A DNA stretch of 64,000 nucleotides from Vibrio tubiashii (GCF_028551255.1 NZ_CP117029.1:744001-808000), one strand, 5' to 3'; shown: positions 38,268 to 47,605, numbered from the stretch's first letter. A program made the numbers and translations. Notes: a model not told the origin generated them from the sequence alone.

Positions 38268-39038
38268 TTACTCTTTGATCGTATTATCCTGCGTACTTAC
38301 GCCACAGTTTTGTTGCGCTTCGATCGCTGCCACTTCTTTATCCAGCTCTGCGATTTTAGCTTCCATTAACTGGTGACAATGCTCAGCAAGAGCGCGGGCA
38401 TCACTCAGGTTGTATTGAGTGGTATCAATTGGCTCAAGCATTTCAGTGATCACCACACCATTGTTACGACGGTTAAGGTCAATCTTGTTGTGCGTGGTGC
38501 TTACTACCATAGGTGTGATGGGCACACCGGCTTCAATTGCCATACGAAAGGCACCGGTTTTAAACGGTAGCAATCCTCTCCCTTTACTGCGGGTACCTTC
38601 CGGGTAGGCCCAAACGGACAGATCGCGTTGGTGGATGGCTTCCGCAACTTGCTTAATCGTATCGCGAGCTTTGGACTTATCTTGGCGGTTAATCAAAATA
38701 TTGCCTGTGATCCAATACAGTTGACCAAAAAACGGTACCCAAATCAGTTCTTTCTTACCTAATGAAACGGTACGTGGTCTTAGCATTCCCGGTGAGGTAA
38801 CGAAGTCATACACGCTTTGGTGGTTAGAAATATAAACACTGTTTTTCGGCGTAGGCGCTCGTTCTAACCCGCGCTGAATCAGTTTTAAACCTACCAGTTT
38901 GTGCAGTTGGTTAAACCAACGACAAAAGAAATACACATGCCGCGGATTTCTGGGGCTAAACAGGCAATAAACCATAGCGAAGAGGGTCATAAATACGATA
39001 AAAATAGCAGCCAATACAAGGCGAAGAATACTTAACAA
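38268..39038 (-). CDS. plsC: 1-acyl-sn-glycerol-3-phosphate acyltransferase
   Basis: Inner-membrane enzyme that acylates lysophosphatidate to phosphatidate. 256 residues; N-terminal membrane helix (3-27), catalytic HX4D motif H73-QSVY-D78, and PEGTRS (146-151) for glycerol-phosphate binding; C-terminal short coiled segment. Normal length. Its start faces an AT-rich junction with the methyltransferase-HNH gene, which marks the left edge of a small accessory locus. Confidence 0.94.
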   Translation of the reverse strand: MLSILRLVLAAIFIVFMTLFAMVYCLFSPRNPRHVYFFCRWFNQLHKLVGLKLIQRGLERAPTPKNSVYISNHQSVYDFVTSPGMLRPRTVSLGKKELIWVPFFGQLYWITGNILINRQDKSKARDTIKQVAEAIHQRDLSVWAYPEGTRSKGRGLLPFKTGAFRMAIEAGVPITPMVVSTTHNKIDLNRRNNGVVITEMLEPIDTTQYNLSDARALAEHCHQLMEAKIAELDKEVAAIEAQQNCGVSTQDNTIKE

Positions 39039-39206
39039 AACGCGCTCCTTCCGTTACTCAACCCACGTATGAGTGGTCAATCTGGTTGATACAGTTAGAG
39101 TTTTAATTCTATTTAACCAAATTGCAACAAGTTTTGCTGGCACTTGGGTGGTAATCAATTATAAAGCCAATTACTATGCAGTAAGTTCCACTTCGGTAGC
39201 AAAACT

Positions 39207-40898
39207 ATGTCTTCAAGTTCTTCTTTTTACGAGCAAAATGCAGAACAACTGTGCGCTCAATATAACGCTCTCCAAGCGGAATCAGTGAATAGCGCTTGGT
39301 GTCTCTATTGGCCTATTTCGGGGGATAAAGTCCTTGATGTCGGTGCGGGTTGTGGGCGTGATGCGAAGTGGATGGCAGAGTCTGGTTGTGAAGTGTATGC
39401 CATCGAACCTTGTCAGGCTTTACGCAATTTAGGCAGTGAACACACAGGGGAATCTATTGTTTGGCTTGATGATTCGTTACCCGCTTTGTCTCGCACAACC
39501 AACTTAAGTATTCGGTTTGATGTGATTCTGGTCAGTGCTGTTTGGATGCATCTTGCTCCGACATACAGAAAGCGCGCATTCAGAAAGCTCGCCAACCTTC
39601 TCGCACCCAATGGAAAGTTGATCATTACTCTCCGTCACGGTGAATTTGATGATGGTCGGGTGAGCTATGACGTCTCGGTTGAGGAGTTGGAACAACTCTC
39701 TAAAGACAGTGCTCTATTGGTGCACGACGTTACTGACCAATCGGATCAACTCAATCGCTGTGATGTTTCATGGCAAACCGTTGTCATGACATTACCTGAT
39801 GATGGATCTGGTGACTTAAATAGAGTCCGCCATATCATCGTTAATGACACCAAAGCAGCTACGTACAAATTGGCGTTACTACGTACTTTGTTACGTATCG
39901 CTGACGCACACTCTGGGGCGGTTATAGATCGAAGTGACGGCAAGGTAGCTATCCCATTGGGGTTGGTTGCTCTTTACTGGAACCGTCAGTTTAAGCGCTT
40001 GATAGACATTGAAGATATTCAGCAAAGTGCCAATTCTTCGGCTGGACTTGGTTTTGTAAAGCCTGAAGGTTGGGGGAAGCTAACTCACTTAGCTGCTGAA
40101 GATCTCGCGGTTGGTTCATTCTTTACGGGTGAAGAGGCAAAAGCTTTAGACAAGGCTATTCGCGATACTTTAGCTACATTGAAGAGTGGTCCGGTCAAAT
40201 ACACTTACCAAAGTGATATTTCGAACCCCTATTTTCATATGAACCGTAAAACGTCCAAGAAAACTAACTCGTATATTATCGATTTGGATTTCCTAGAAAG
40301 TTACGGTGAGTTTGTTTTGGACGAGAGTCTGTGGGACTGTTTCCGTTTGTACCATTCTTGGATAGAGCCACTAGTTGTAAATCAATGGATCTTAGAAATG
40401 CAGCGCTTTGAAAAGAATAAGCAGCGCAATATTTCTTTGCAAACTTACCATGACTGCCTTGTCTGGATAGATCAGAAGCATAATACGCGCGATGTTCGAA
40501 CTAGGGTTGAGGTATTACGTAAAGACAGTTTAGTGATGAAAAGTGTTTGGAGTGGTAAGTCCCTCAAAAATGACTACCACATTGATCACTGCTTACCTTT
40601 TGCTCATTGGCCGAATAACGATAAGTGGAACTTACTGCCAACCACGGCAAAAGAGAATCTTGATAAAAAAGATCGTCTTCCTACTCACTACCGTCTTTGC
40701 TCATCTCGTCAAAGGATTCTAGAGTGGTGGCAATTAGCTTGGGGTGAGAACGAGCAATTACAACAATGCTTTTTCTCGGAAGCCACGCTTGCCTTACCGA
40801 ATGTCCCAAACCAATGTCGCGACTTTGAACAAGTCTTTGAAGCTCTTGGTCTTCAAGTAAGAGGGGTTAAGAGTCGATTATTGGTTGGTGAGTGGTGA
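39207..40898 (+). CDS. SAM methyltransferase-HNH nuclease fusion
   Basis: 563 residues with two activities not usually joined. N-terminal class I methyltransferase (about 1-200): motif I DVGAGCGRD (44-52), post-I EVYAIEP, motif IV region FDVILVSAVWMHL (about 104-116). This is the TehB/type-11 pattern; no DPPY/NPPY or PCQ motif of DNA base methylases is seen. A middle helical domain (about 215-330; ATYKLALLRTLLRIAD) is unrecognised. C-terminal HNH domain: HIDHCLPF (458-465; D460-H461), N475 and N484 complete the motif. The gene overlaps the convergent NERD gene by 21 bp. Role in defence or nucleic-acid processing is inferred only. Confidence 0.8.
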   Translation: MSSSSSFYEQNAEQLCAQYNALQAESVNSAWCLYWPISGDKVLDVGAGCGRDAKWMAESGCEVYAIEPCQALRNLGSEHTGESIVWLDDSLPALSRTTNLSIRFDVILVSAVWMHLAPTYRKRAFRKLANLLAPNGKLIITLRHGEFDDGRVSYDVSVEELEQLSKDSALLVHDVTDQSDQLNRCDVSWQTVVMTLPDDGSGDLNRVRHIIVNDTKAATYKLALLRTLLRIADAHSGAVIDRSDGKVAIPLGLVALYWNRQFKRLIDIEDIQQSANSSAGLGFVKPEGWGKLTHLAAEDLAVGSFFTGEEAKALDKAIRDTLATLKSGPVKYTYQSDISNPYFHMNRKTSKKTNSYIIDLDFLESYGEFVLDESLWDCFRLYHSWIEPLVVNQWILEMQRFEKNKQRNISLQTYHDCLVWIDQKHNTRDVRTRVEVLRKDSLVMKSVWSGKSLKNDYHIDHCLPFAHWPNNDKWNLLPTTAKENLDKKDRLPTHYRLCSSRQRILEWWQLAWGENEQLQQCFFSEATLALPNVPNQCRDFEQVFEALGLQVRGVKSRLLVGEW

Positions 40899-41864
40899 TG
40901 CCTTTGGCGATGTGTATTGAGTCTTATGACCACATTCGCAGGTTCGTGTATAGACACTTTTGTTTTTCGAGACACCTACTGCTTTTCCCCCACACGAGAG
41001 GCACACTTGCTTCATTGATGTATTTGTTTGGCAGTTCTCACATTGGACATAGTAACCAAATCGTCCCGACTTTTCTGTTGTATGGTAACTGCCGCAAGCT
41101 CGGCACTTAAACCATGAGTTTTGTTTGTTAGAAGAGGTTGTTTGCGGTTGAAGATCTGACTTGGTTTCAAGGTTTTGGTTTAAAGACTCTTCTGGGCAAC
41201 TAGGTGATGTGTGGTTTTGCGCTGTTCCTAATGGCTTATGTTGACCAAGCAAGAAATTGCGTACTTTCATCATTTCTTCGGGTGAAAAACTAGGGTTAGT
41301 ATTAAACATAGTGCTGCTTGAAGAAATCAGAGAACTAACTTTGTTTGCTATTTGTTCCGCTTTTACTATCTGATTAGAAATGGATTTAGGCATTGAATCC
41401 CTTTCAATCAAAGTCTCATTTGAAGAGGCACAAACGAGATCCCAACATCTTCCGCCAAAATACGCTTGTATTCCTATCAAAGCGAGCTTGTTGAGCATGA
41501 TGTCTGCATTCTCATTAAGTAACTGCTTTAAAAGCTTTTTCTGTAGATGTGCTTGAGCAATAGGAGATGCCATACCTTGCCAGTGGCCGTTAAATGTTCT
41601 TTGCCACTCTAGTTGCTTGTTTACTCTTACCTTGCCTTTGATCGACTTTGATTCAATTAGAATAAAGCCTTTTTTATACAGGATTAGGTGATCAATTTGG
41701 GCAAACTGCTCATTGTGCTCAACTCTTAAATCATTGAAGACAAAAATGTCTTCTCTATCTGCAAACTCTCTGGATAGGTAGAAAGAAACATCTTTTTCTA
41801 CCTTTTCTCCGCTTTTCTGTCTCTTGTTGTTCGCGGATTTTCCATCTCGGTTTTTAACTATCAT
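40878..41864 (-). CDS. NERD nuclease-related protein with zinc ribbons
   Basis: 328 residues. NERD domain (about 20-150), a PD-(D/E)XK-type nuclease-related fold: IDHLILYKKGFILIESKSIKG gives the D...ExK catalytic pattern (in part). A helical spacer and Ser/Gln-rich linker (about 190-250) lead to C-terminal zinc ribbons: CRACGSYHTTEKSGRFGYY followed by CENC, resembling the topoisomerase I zinc finger, then CLSCGG and CECG. The gene converges on and overlaps the methyltransferase-HNH gene by 21 bp. The ribosome site before the ATG is weak. Nuclease action on DNA is inferred from the family. Confidence 0.8.
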   Translation of the reverse strand: MIVKNRDGKSANNKRQKSGEKVEKDVSFYLSREFADREDIFVFNDLRVEHNEQFAQIDHLILYKKGFILIESKSIKGKVRVNKQLEWQRTFNGHWQGMASPIAQAHLQKKLLKQLLNENADIMLNKLALIGIQAYFGGRCWDLVCASSNETLIERDSMPKSISNQIVKAEQIANKVSSLISSSSTMFNTNPSFSPEEMMKVRNFLLGQHKPLGTAQNHTSPSCPEESLNQNLETKSDLQPQTTSSNKQNSWFKCRACGSYHTTEKSGRFGYYVQCENCQTNTSMKQVCLSCGGKAVGVSKNKSVYTRTCECGHKTQYTSPKASPLTNQ

Positions 41865-41980
41865 AACAACTGGCCTTTTTCTTTTTATGCTACCAGATGT
41901 GTATTTTGCTTAGAAAGTGTTCTTATGACTCGCTCTTAAGGAAAGAGATGTGAATCACTAACTTATTTAAGTCTGATATT

Positions 41981-43636
41981 TTAGTTCTCTAGAGTGATCC
42001 TATTGCTATCCAACTGCGTTTTAGAATGAGAGTCTCTTGCTTTCTCCATCTGCAAAATTGTAGCTTGAATTGGGATGGCGAACTCAGCGTTGTTTTGTTT
42101 GATGATGCGTTCGATGCTAAACAGCAGTTCTTGTTGCAGCTCCAAGAAGCGTTCTCGGTTGGTGGTATCTAGGTGAGCAAGAATCTCTAAATTGATGCGA
42201 TAGTTATCGAATGTCGAGAAATGGACGCGTACGGGGGACTCTAGCGTGTCTGGATGAGCGACAAGCATCGCCTCAATTTCGTGCGTGATCTTTGTAACTA
42301 CGGTGGCTGGGGTACCAAATCGCAGCGCGATGTCAGTTTTAAATGGGTATCGATCACGGCGACTGTAGTTAACGATCTCCATTTTAACTAATGCGCCATT
42401 GGCGATGGTGATTTGCGTACGGTCTTTGGCGCGGATTCGGGTTGAACGCACACCAATACGCTCAACAACACCCGAGACTTTGCCCATCTGGCAGAAATCA
42501 CCGACCGAGAGTGACTTGTCTAAGAATAGAATCACACCACCAATCAGGTTTTCCATCGTTGGTCGAATGGCAAGTGCAATCGCCATCCCGCCTAAACTTA
42601 GTCCAGTAACGATGCCATACACAGGTACGCCGATTCGGTGTAATCCATAGCCGAAAATGCTGACAGCTAATGCTGAACCAACCAGTGTGCCGATAATTTG
42701 AGTAATGCTTTGGCGCAGATTTGAGGCGTTGCGAGTTTTTGCCATGGCACTGCACGTTTTATAGCCAAGCAAATAGGCGGCCTGTGCGACCAATAACCAA
42801 ACAATGAGCTCGCCAGATATCGACATAACAGACATTAACTTACCCGTCAGATTGAGCTGGTGGTTGCTCAAATATACAAGCGAGCCAATACCTGCCGCCA
42901 TAAGTAGCGGGCGCAATAGCGCTAGTTTGTTGGCGCGATAAACGAGCAAGGCATAAAGTACCAATCCAGCAGATAACACCGCTAAACCTATCCATTGCCA
43001 TACCGCTTGATCGGCAACTTCTAGCATGAAGAACGGCGGTAAGCTTTCAACCCAAGTAAACCAATTTGGAGGCACGAGCTTACCAGCAGACAGTGAGAAG
43101 TAGCGGTAGAAATCTTTTACTGTGCCATCACGATTGGGTAGGTGCTTGACTAATTGATAGTTGGAATGCAGTGCTTCGACAGTTTGAGCAGAAAAAAGGA
43201 ATTGTCCGTTTGGCTGCTTTTCAATCGACAGTTGAGTATTGGGGATCGTCCATCGCTCAATGCTATTTGTATCGGGAATAGAGTTAAGATCAAATGCTGG
43301 AATTCGGTCGAGGATCTCTTTCATCAGCATGACGGATTCTAGAGAGATACGTGGGTACTCAGATTTAGGTTGCTGCGAAAAGTCAAAGCATTGCACTGCT
43401 TTGTTGAACAGCGCATAGACAGACTGCCGAGCGCCTTCTTGCTGATCGCTCGGTAAGTTTGGTAACTGTGCGAGTTGGTTGTTTGCCGCGTCGACTAGCT
43501 GATGAAAACTATCAAATGTGGCTTTGGGGCTACTGGTGTCTGGTGGGGCGAGGGGGAACCGATCTTGTGCGTAACCCCCTGTAGTGATCACCAATAGCAA
43601 GGTTGAAATAAATACATTAATAGCTGTTTTAAACAT
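41981..43636 (-). CDS. MscS-family mechanosensitive channel
   Basis: 551-residue small-conductance channel of the longer, periplasmic-domain type. Signal peptide (1-23), an N-terminal periplasmic domain (about 24-200), four to five hydrophobic helices (about 205-345), then the MscS pore helix and beta domain (SLSLGGMAIALAIRPTMENL, about 370; SVGDFCQMGKVSGVVERIG; TIANGALVKMEIVNYSRRD) and the C-terminal alpha/beta vestibule. Opens upon hypo-osmotic shock in family members. Monocistronic; forms the right edge of the accessory locus. Confidence 0.9.
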   Translation of the reverse strand: MFKTAINVFISTLLLVITTGGYAQDRFPLAPPDTSSPKATFDSFHQLVDAANNQLAQLPNLPSDQQEGARQSVYALFNKAVQCFDFSQQPKSEYPRISLESVMLMKEILDRIPAFDLNSIPDTNSIERWTIPNTQLSIEKQPNGQFLFSAQTVEALHSNYQLVKHLPNRDGTVKDFYRYFSLSAGKLVPPNWFTWVESLPPFFMLEVADQAVWQWIGLAVLSAGLVLYALLVYRANKLALLRPLLMAAGIGSLVYLSNHQLNLTGKLMSVMSISGELIVWLLVAQAAYLLGYKTCSAMAKTRNASNLRQSITQIIGTLVGSALAVSIFGYGLHRIGVPVYGIVTGLSLGGMAIALAIRPTMENLIGGVILFLDKSLSVGDFCQMGKVSGVVERIGVRSTRIRAKDRTQITIANGALVKMEIVNYSRRDRYPFKTDIALRFGTPATVVTKITHEIEAMLVAHPDTLESPVRVHFSTFDNYRINLEILAHLDTTNRERFLELQQELLFSIERIIKQNNAEFAIPIQATILQMEKARDSHSKTQLDSNRITLEN

Positions 43637-44085
43637 GTTTGATAAACCTAGTCTTTCCCTGACATTTATAAGCTAATTCATATCCTTTTGATTGCATACC
43701 TATGCTTTTTGCTCTCAGCCTTTTTTCACTGGATTGTGTGCTGTTCATCAAGTCAGGCTTGATTGGTACTTTCGTTTAGTTATGTGGCGTGCAACTGGCC
43801 CCTAGATTTTGAGTTCTTGGATTAAGGTTAGCTGGTTGTTTAAGAGGTGTCTAAGCATAATAAGTGTTATTAAGTAATTGCTTTTTAAGGAAATAATTTT
43901 TCTAATGAGTGTTCACTTTTTAGATGTAAAGGGTGAGCCTTAGCGTAAAAATAGAGCATTAACTTTATAAAATGTTGGCGGTTTTATAATCATTCTTTAT
44001 AGCTAGATAGCTTGTGAATCATCACTAGAAATGATGATTCATGAGTGGAAAATGAATAAAAATAGCTCAATGAGGAATAGAGCAG
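43637..44085. other. 449-bp intergenic region before the subtilase gene
   Basis: Divergent promoter region of the mscS-like and subtilase genes. AT-rich, no gene found. It contains one perfect 10-bp hairpin (44015-44041) close to the subtilase start. Confidence 0.5.
44015..44041 (+). promoter_or_regulatory. Perfect inverted repeat in the subtilase leader
   Basis: TGAATCATCA (44015-44024) and TGATGATTCA (44032-44041) pair perfectly around 7 bases, 44 bp before the subtilase ATG. No T-run follows. It may be an operator or a leader hairpin. Confidence 0.5.
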
Positions 44086-46440
44086 ATGCATAACATAACA
44101 AGTAAAACCAAAGGGTTATTTACCCTTTCAACTATCGCAGTGGCTATGGCTGGAATCTCAGTGGCGAACGCTTCGCCTTCAATGGGATTCAATGAGGCTG
44201 ATCTACCAACTAAGTACATCGTTAAATTTAAACAAGACGCACCTATGCCGTTTACTCGTGCTGGTGAGCCAGTTATGGCTGCTAGTGAAGTTCGCGAATC
44301 GGTGCTTCAGCAAGTTAAAGCTCGTAAGGTCGAAAAGCTAGGCTCTGAGCCAATCTACAGTGTAGAAATGGATGACAACGAGCTGTCTTCTTTGCGTACT
44401 AACGCGCAAGTGGAATACGTCGAGGTCGATCCCCCACGTTACCTGCTAAGTGAAACGACGCCGTGGGGCTACAATGCTGTGAATGCTCAGCTTTTGAATG
44501 ATTCAAATGCTGGTAATCGCACGGTATGTATTATCGATTCTGGCTATGACATCAGCCACAATGACCTAAGTGGTAACCGTGTTAACGGTACCAACGATAG
44601 CGGCACAGGCTCATGGAGTTCTCCGGGCAACAACAATGCCCACGGTACGCACGTGGCTGGTACGATTGCGGCGATTGCCAATACCGAAGGTGTTAAAGGG
44701 GTAATGCCGAACCAGAATGTGAACTTACACATTGTTAAAGTGTTCAACGAATCTGGTTGGGGTTACTCATCGAGCTTAGTTAAAGCAATTCAAACTTGTG
44801 CGGATAATGGCGCCAACGTGGTTAACATGAGCTTGGGTGGTAGCCGTTCAAGCATTACTGAACAAAACGCGATGCAAGACCTTTACGACAAAGGTGTTCT
44901 GCTTATCGCAGCGGCAGGTAACTCAGGTAACACGGCACACAGCTACCCAGCATCTTATGATGCGGTAATGTCAGTTGCAGCGGTTGATACAAACAACGAC
45001 CACGCTGCGTTCTCTCAAGCAACCGACCAAGTAGATATTGCAGCGCCAGGTGTGGCGGTACTTTCAACTGTGACAGTAGGTGAAGGTGTTCTGTCTGATA
45101 TTACCATCAACGGTGCAAGCAGCTTTGATCGCGGCGTTGTGCCACATAACCGTAAAATCAAAACTTCCGGCAGTTACGAATCAGCACCAGTGGCAGGTTC
45201 GTTTACCGCTCCTATCGCTGCATGTGATATCTCTTCAGGTAGCTACAACTGTGGTGATATGACGGACAAGATCTGTCTGACTGAACGTATCGAAAACCAA
45301 AGAACGGGTGTTCGACCTGAAATCAACCCAGTGAAAGCATGTTCTGATGCGGGCGCTAAAGCGGCAATCGTATACAGTAATCAAGATCTACCTGGTCTTC
45401 AAAACCCATTTGTTCTGGATGACAACGATAGCTACCGCATGGTTTCAGTTACCGTTGATCGAGCATTTGGTTTAGAGCTAGCAGGTAAAGTTGGTGATAC
45501 CGTGACGGTTTCTACGGAAACGGGTAAAGACTACGAGTACTACAATGGTACTTCTATGGCGACGCCACACGTAGCAGGTGTTGCAGGGCTAGTGTGGAGT
45601 TACCACCCAACCTGTACAGCCGCGCAAGTACGTAAAGCACTAAACGCAAGTGCGACAGATATTGATGTAGCAGGACGCGATGATCGCACGGGTCATGGTC
45701 TGGTTAATGCAGATGCTGCAAAAACTTACCTAGATGTGGGCTGTAATGGTCCTGTAGATACAAGCACTGTACTAGAAAACGGAGTGGCGAAAGGCCCTCT
45801 ATCTGGCGCAAGCAAATCAGGCACGGTTTACACCTTTGAAGTCCCTGCAAGTGCAACAAAAGCGACATTCAAGCTAACTGGCGGTAGCGGTGATGCGGAT
45901 ATGTATGTTCGTTTTGACGGTACACCGACAACAAGAACATACGATTGCCGTTCATGGGAAAGCGGTAACAACGAATCTTGTTCTCTTGATGTCACTCAAG
46001 CTGGCACATACCAAGTGTTAGTCGATGGCTACTCGGCGTACTCAGGTGCTTCGCTTGTTGCTACGCATAACGGTTCTGACAATGGTGGTCAAGTGCCATC
46101 AAACTACAGCAACCAAAATGCAATGGCGATTCCAGACAACAGCGCGCTAGGTGCAACGAGTGAGATCGATGTACTGCGTTCTGGTGATTCTGGTACAGTG
46201 ACAGTTGCAGTTGATATTAGCCATAGCTATGTGGGTGACCTTAAAGTCACGCTGACTTCACCAACCGGTGGTCAAGTAGTGCTGCATGAAAATACTGGCG
46301 GGTCAGCAAATGACATTCGTACTAGCTTCCAAGCAAACTTTACTGGCTTTGAGTCAAAAGGTAACTGGAAACTAAAAGCGGTAGATAGCGCACGCCAAGA
46401 TACAGGTACGATCAACAGCTGGTCACTGTCATTTCAATAA
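44086..46440 (+). CDS. Secreted subtilisin-like serine protease
   Basis: 784-residue extracellular S8 protease. Signal peptide (1-29), I9 propeptide (about 42-120; KYIVKFKQDAP, VEYVEVDPP), catalytic domain with Asp151 (IIDSGYD), His186 (NAHGTHVAGT) and Ser490 (GTSMATPHVAG). A PA domain (about 330-480) is inserted before the serine, as in lactocepin-type subtilases. A pre-peptidase C-terminal domain (about 580-665, VYTFEVPASATKATFKL) and a proprotein-convertase P domain (about 685-784) follow and are typical of enzymes exported by the type II pathway. The next gene, 9 bp away, encodes a separate I9-like inhibitor. Confidence 0.93.
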   Translation: MHNITSKTKGLFTLSTIAVAMAGISVANASPSMGFNEADLPTKYIVKFKQDAPMPFTRAGEPVMAASEVRESVLQQVKARKVEKLGSEPIYSVEMDDNELSSLRTNAQVEYVEVDPPRYLLSETTPWGYNAVNAQLLNDSNAGNRTVCIIDSGYDISHNDLSGNRVNGTNDSGTGSWSSPGNNNAHGTHVAGTIAAIANTEGVKGVMPNQNVNLHIVKVFNESGWGYSSSLVKAIQTCADNGANVVNMSLGGSRSSITEQNAMQDLYDKGVLLIAAAGNSGNTAHSYPASYDAVMSVAAVDTNNDHAAFSQATDQVDIAAPGVAVLSTVTVGEGVLSDITINGASSFDRGVVPHNRKIKTSGSYESAPVAGSFTAPIAACDISSGSYNCGDMTDKICLTERIENQRTGVRPEINPVKACSDAGAKAAIVYSNQDLPGLQNPFVLDDNDSYRMVSVTVDRAFGLELAGKVGDTVTVSTETGKDYEYYNGTSMATPHVAGVAGLVWSYHPTCTAAQVRKALNASATDIDVAGRDDRTGHGLVNADAAKTYLDVGCNGPVDTSTVLENGVAKGPLSGASKSGTVYTFEVPASATKATFKLTGGSGDADMYVRFDGTPTTRTYDCRSWESGNNESCSLDVTQAGTYQVLVDGYSAYSGASLVATHNGSDNGGQVPSNYSNQNAMAIPDNSALGATSEIDVLRSGDSGTVTVAVDISHSYVGDLKVTLTSPTGGQVVLHENTGGSANDIRTSFQANFTGFESKGNWKLKAVDSARQDTGTINSWSLSFQ

Positions 46441-46449
46441 GGAGTGAAT

Positions 46450-46788
46450 ATGAAGAAGCAAGTGTTTTATGGCGTTGGTATAGTTGCCTTGCTGATGAGT
46501 GCGGTTGCTACATTGAGCCATGCTGATAACCCAGCGTTTCCACCTGTTGATGAAAGGCAGGCAGAAGCAGAGGCTCAATCAACCCGATTCTTTGTGAAGT
46601 ATCATAAAGGCACTGAACAGCAGACTCGCGAGCTTCTTCAATCTTACCAGCTAGACGTTGTCGAAACGTTAGACAGCCAACAAGTGCTGGTAGTATCGGG
46701 TAGTCAGCAGCAAGTCGATAAACTGACATCCAGTCAATACATCGACTATGTTGAGCCAGAACCGATTCGAAGCTTATACTCACAATAA
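46450..46788 (+). CDS. Stand-alone I9-like subtilase inhibitor
   Basis: 112-residue exported protein: signal peptide 1-25 (SHA-DN), then a domain resembling the inhibitor I9 propeptide of subtilases (FFVKYHKGTEQQTRELLQSY, VLVVSGSQQQVDKLTSSQYIDYVEPEP), which ends with the YVEPEP motif also seen as YVEVDPP in the protease upstream. It follows the subtilase by 9 bp with GGAG before the ATG, so the pair is an operon. Likely acts in trans as chaperone or inhibitor of the protease; this is inferred from homology and context. Confidence 0.75.
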   Translation: MKKQVFYGVGIVALLMSAVATLSHADNPAFPPVDERQAEAEAQSTRFFVKYHKGTEQQTRELLQSYQLDVVETLDSQQVLVVSGSQQQVDKLTSSQYIDYVEPEPIRSLYSQ

Positions 46789-46790
46789 TA

Positions 46791-46825
46791 AAACGCCCCA
46801 TCGAGAGATGGGGCGTTTTTTATTT
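46791..46825 (+). terminator. Intrinsic terminator of the subtilase-inhibitor operon
   Basis: Perfect 12-bp stem AAACGCCCCATC / GATGGGGCGTTT with a GAGA loop and a T-run. Confidence 0.93.
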
Positions 46826-46872
46826 TGTCTTAACCACTTAAACTACGTTCATTAAGGCGCAGGAAAGAAATT

Positions 46873-47589
46873 ATGAGAGCGATAGGAATAGACGGTTGTA
46901 AAGCCGGCTGGGTAATTTGGCAGGTTTCAGATGTTGTTCCCACCTGCCAAATTGTGCCTGAGATAGCAGATGCGGTACCGTTGATCCAACAAGGCGCAGC
47001 TTTGATTGATATTCCTATTGGTTATAGTGATGCTGCTAGTCCCGATCGAGCATGTGACAAAGCGGCGCGTCGATTTTTAAGCCCCAAACGTGGTTCGTCG
47101 GTTTTCCCGGTTCCTTGCCGAGAGGCGGTTTACGCAAACACGTACCAACAGGCGTGTGATATCAACGTTACTCAGCTTGGTAAGAAGCTATCTAAGCAAA
47201 GCTGGTTTATTTTGCCAAAGGTCAAGCAAATTGATCAGCTGCTTAACCAATTTCCTAATCTATATCTTCGTGAGTCACACCCAGAAGTAGTTTTTGCAGC
47301 GCTAAATAATAGACAGCCATTAGACTATGGGAAGAAGAGTCGGGAAGGTTATCAAGAACGACTGGCGATCATCCAAGCCATCACTCCATTAGAGTGGGTA
47401 AGGGCTTTAGAGCATCAGATAGAATCGACGTTAGCGAAACATGCCAGCCCAGATGATTTAGTGGATGCTTTTGTTTTGATGTTGGCTGCAAAGCATCCTC
47501 AGCACTTAAGCTGCTTACCCGAAGTTCCAGATAAAGACTCAACAGGGCGAGTGAGGGAAATTGTTTACTGGCAGCCACAAAGCCAATAA
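46873..47589 (+). CDS. DUF429 protein
   Basis: 238-residue soluble protein of the DUF429 family, thought from fold predictions to be RNase H-like and possibly a nuclease. The family's N-terminal GIDGCKAGWVIW, the LIDIPIGY strand and DDLVDAFVLMLAA helix near the C terminus are visible, giving the expected acidic residues. No partner gene is obvious; it lies alone between two intrinsic terminators. Confidence 0.85.
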   Translation: MRAIGIDGCKAGWVIWQVSDVVPTCQIVPEIADAVPLIQQGAALIDIPIGYSDAASPDRACDKAARRFLSPKRGSSVFPVPCREAVYANTYQQACDINVTQLGKKLSKQSWFILPKVKQIDQLLNQFPNLYLRESHPEVVFAALNNRQPLDYGKKSREGYQERLAIIQAITPLEWVRALEHQIESTLAKHASPDDLVDAFVLMLAAKHPQHLSCLPEVPDKDSTGRVREIVYWQPQSQ

Positions 47590-47605
47590 CAGGTGAGCGC
47601 AATCA

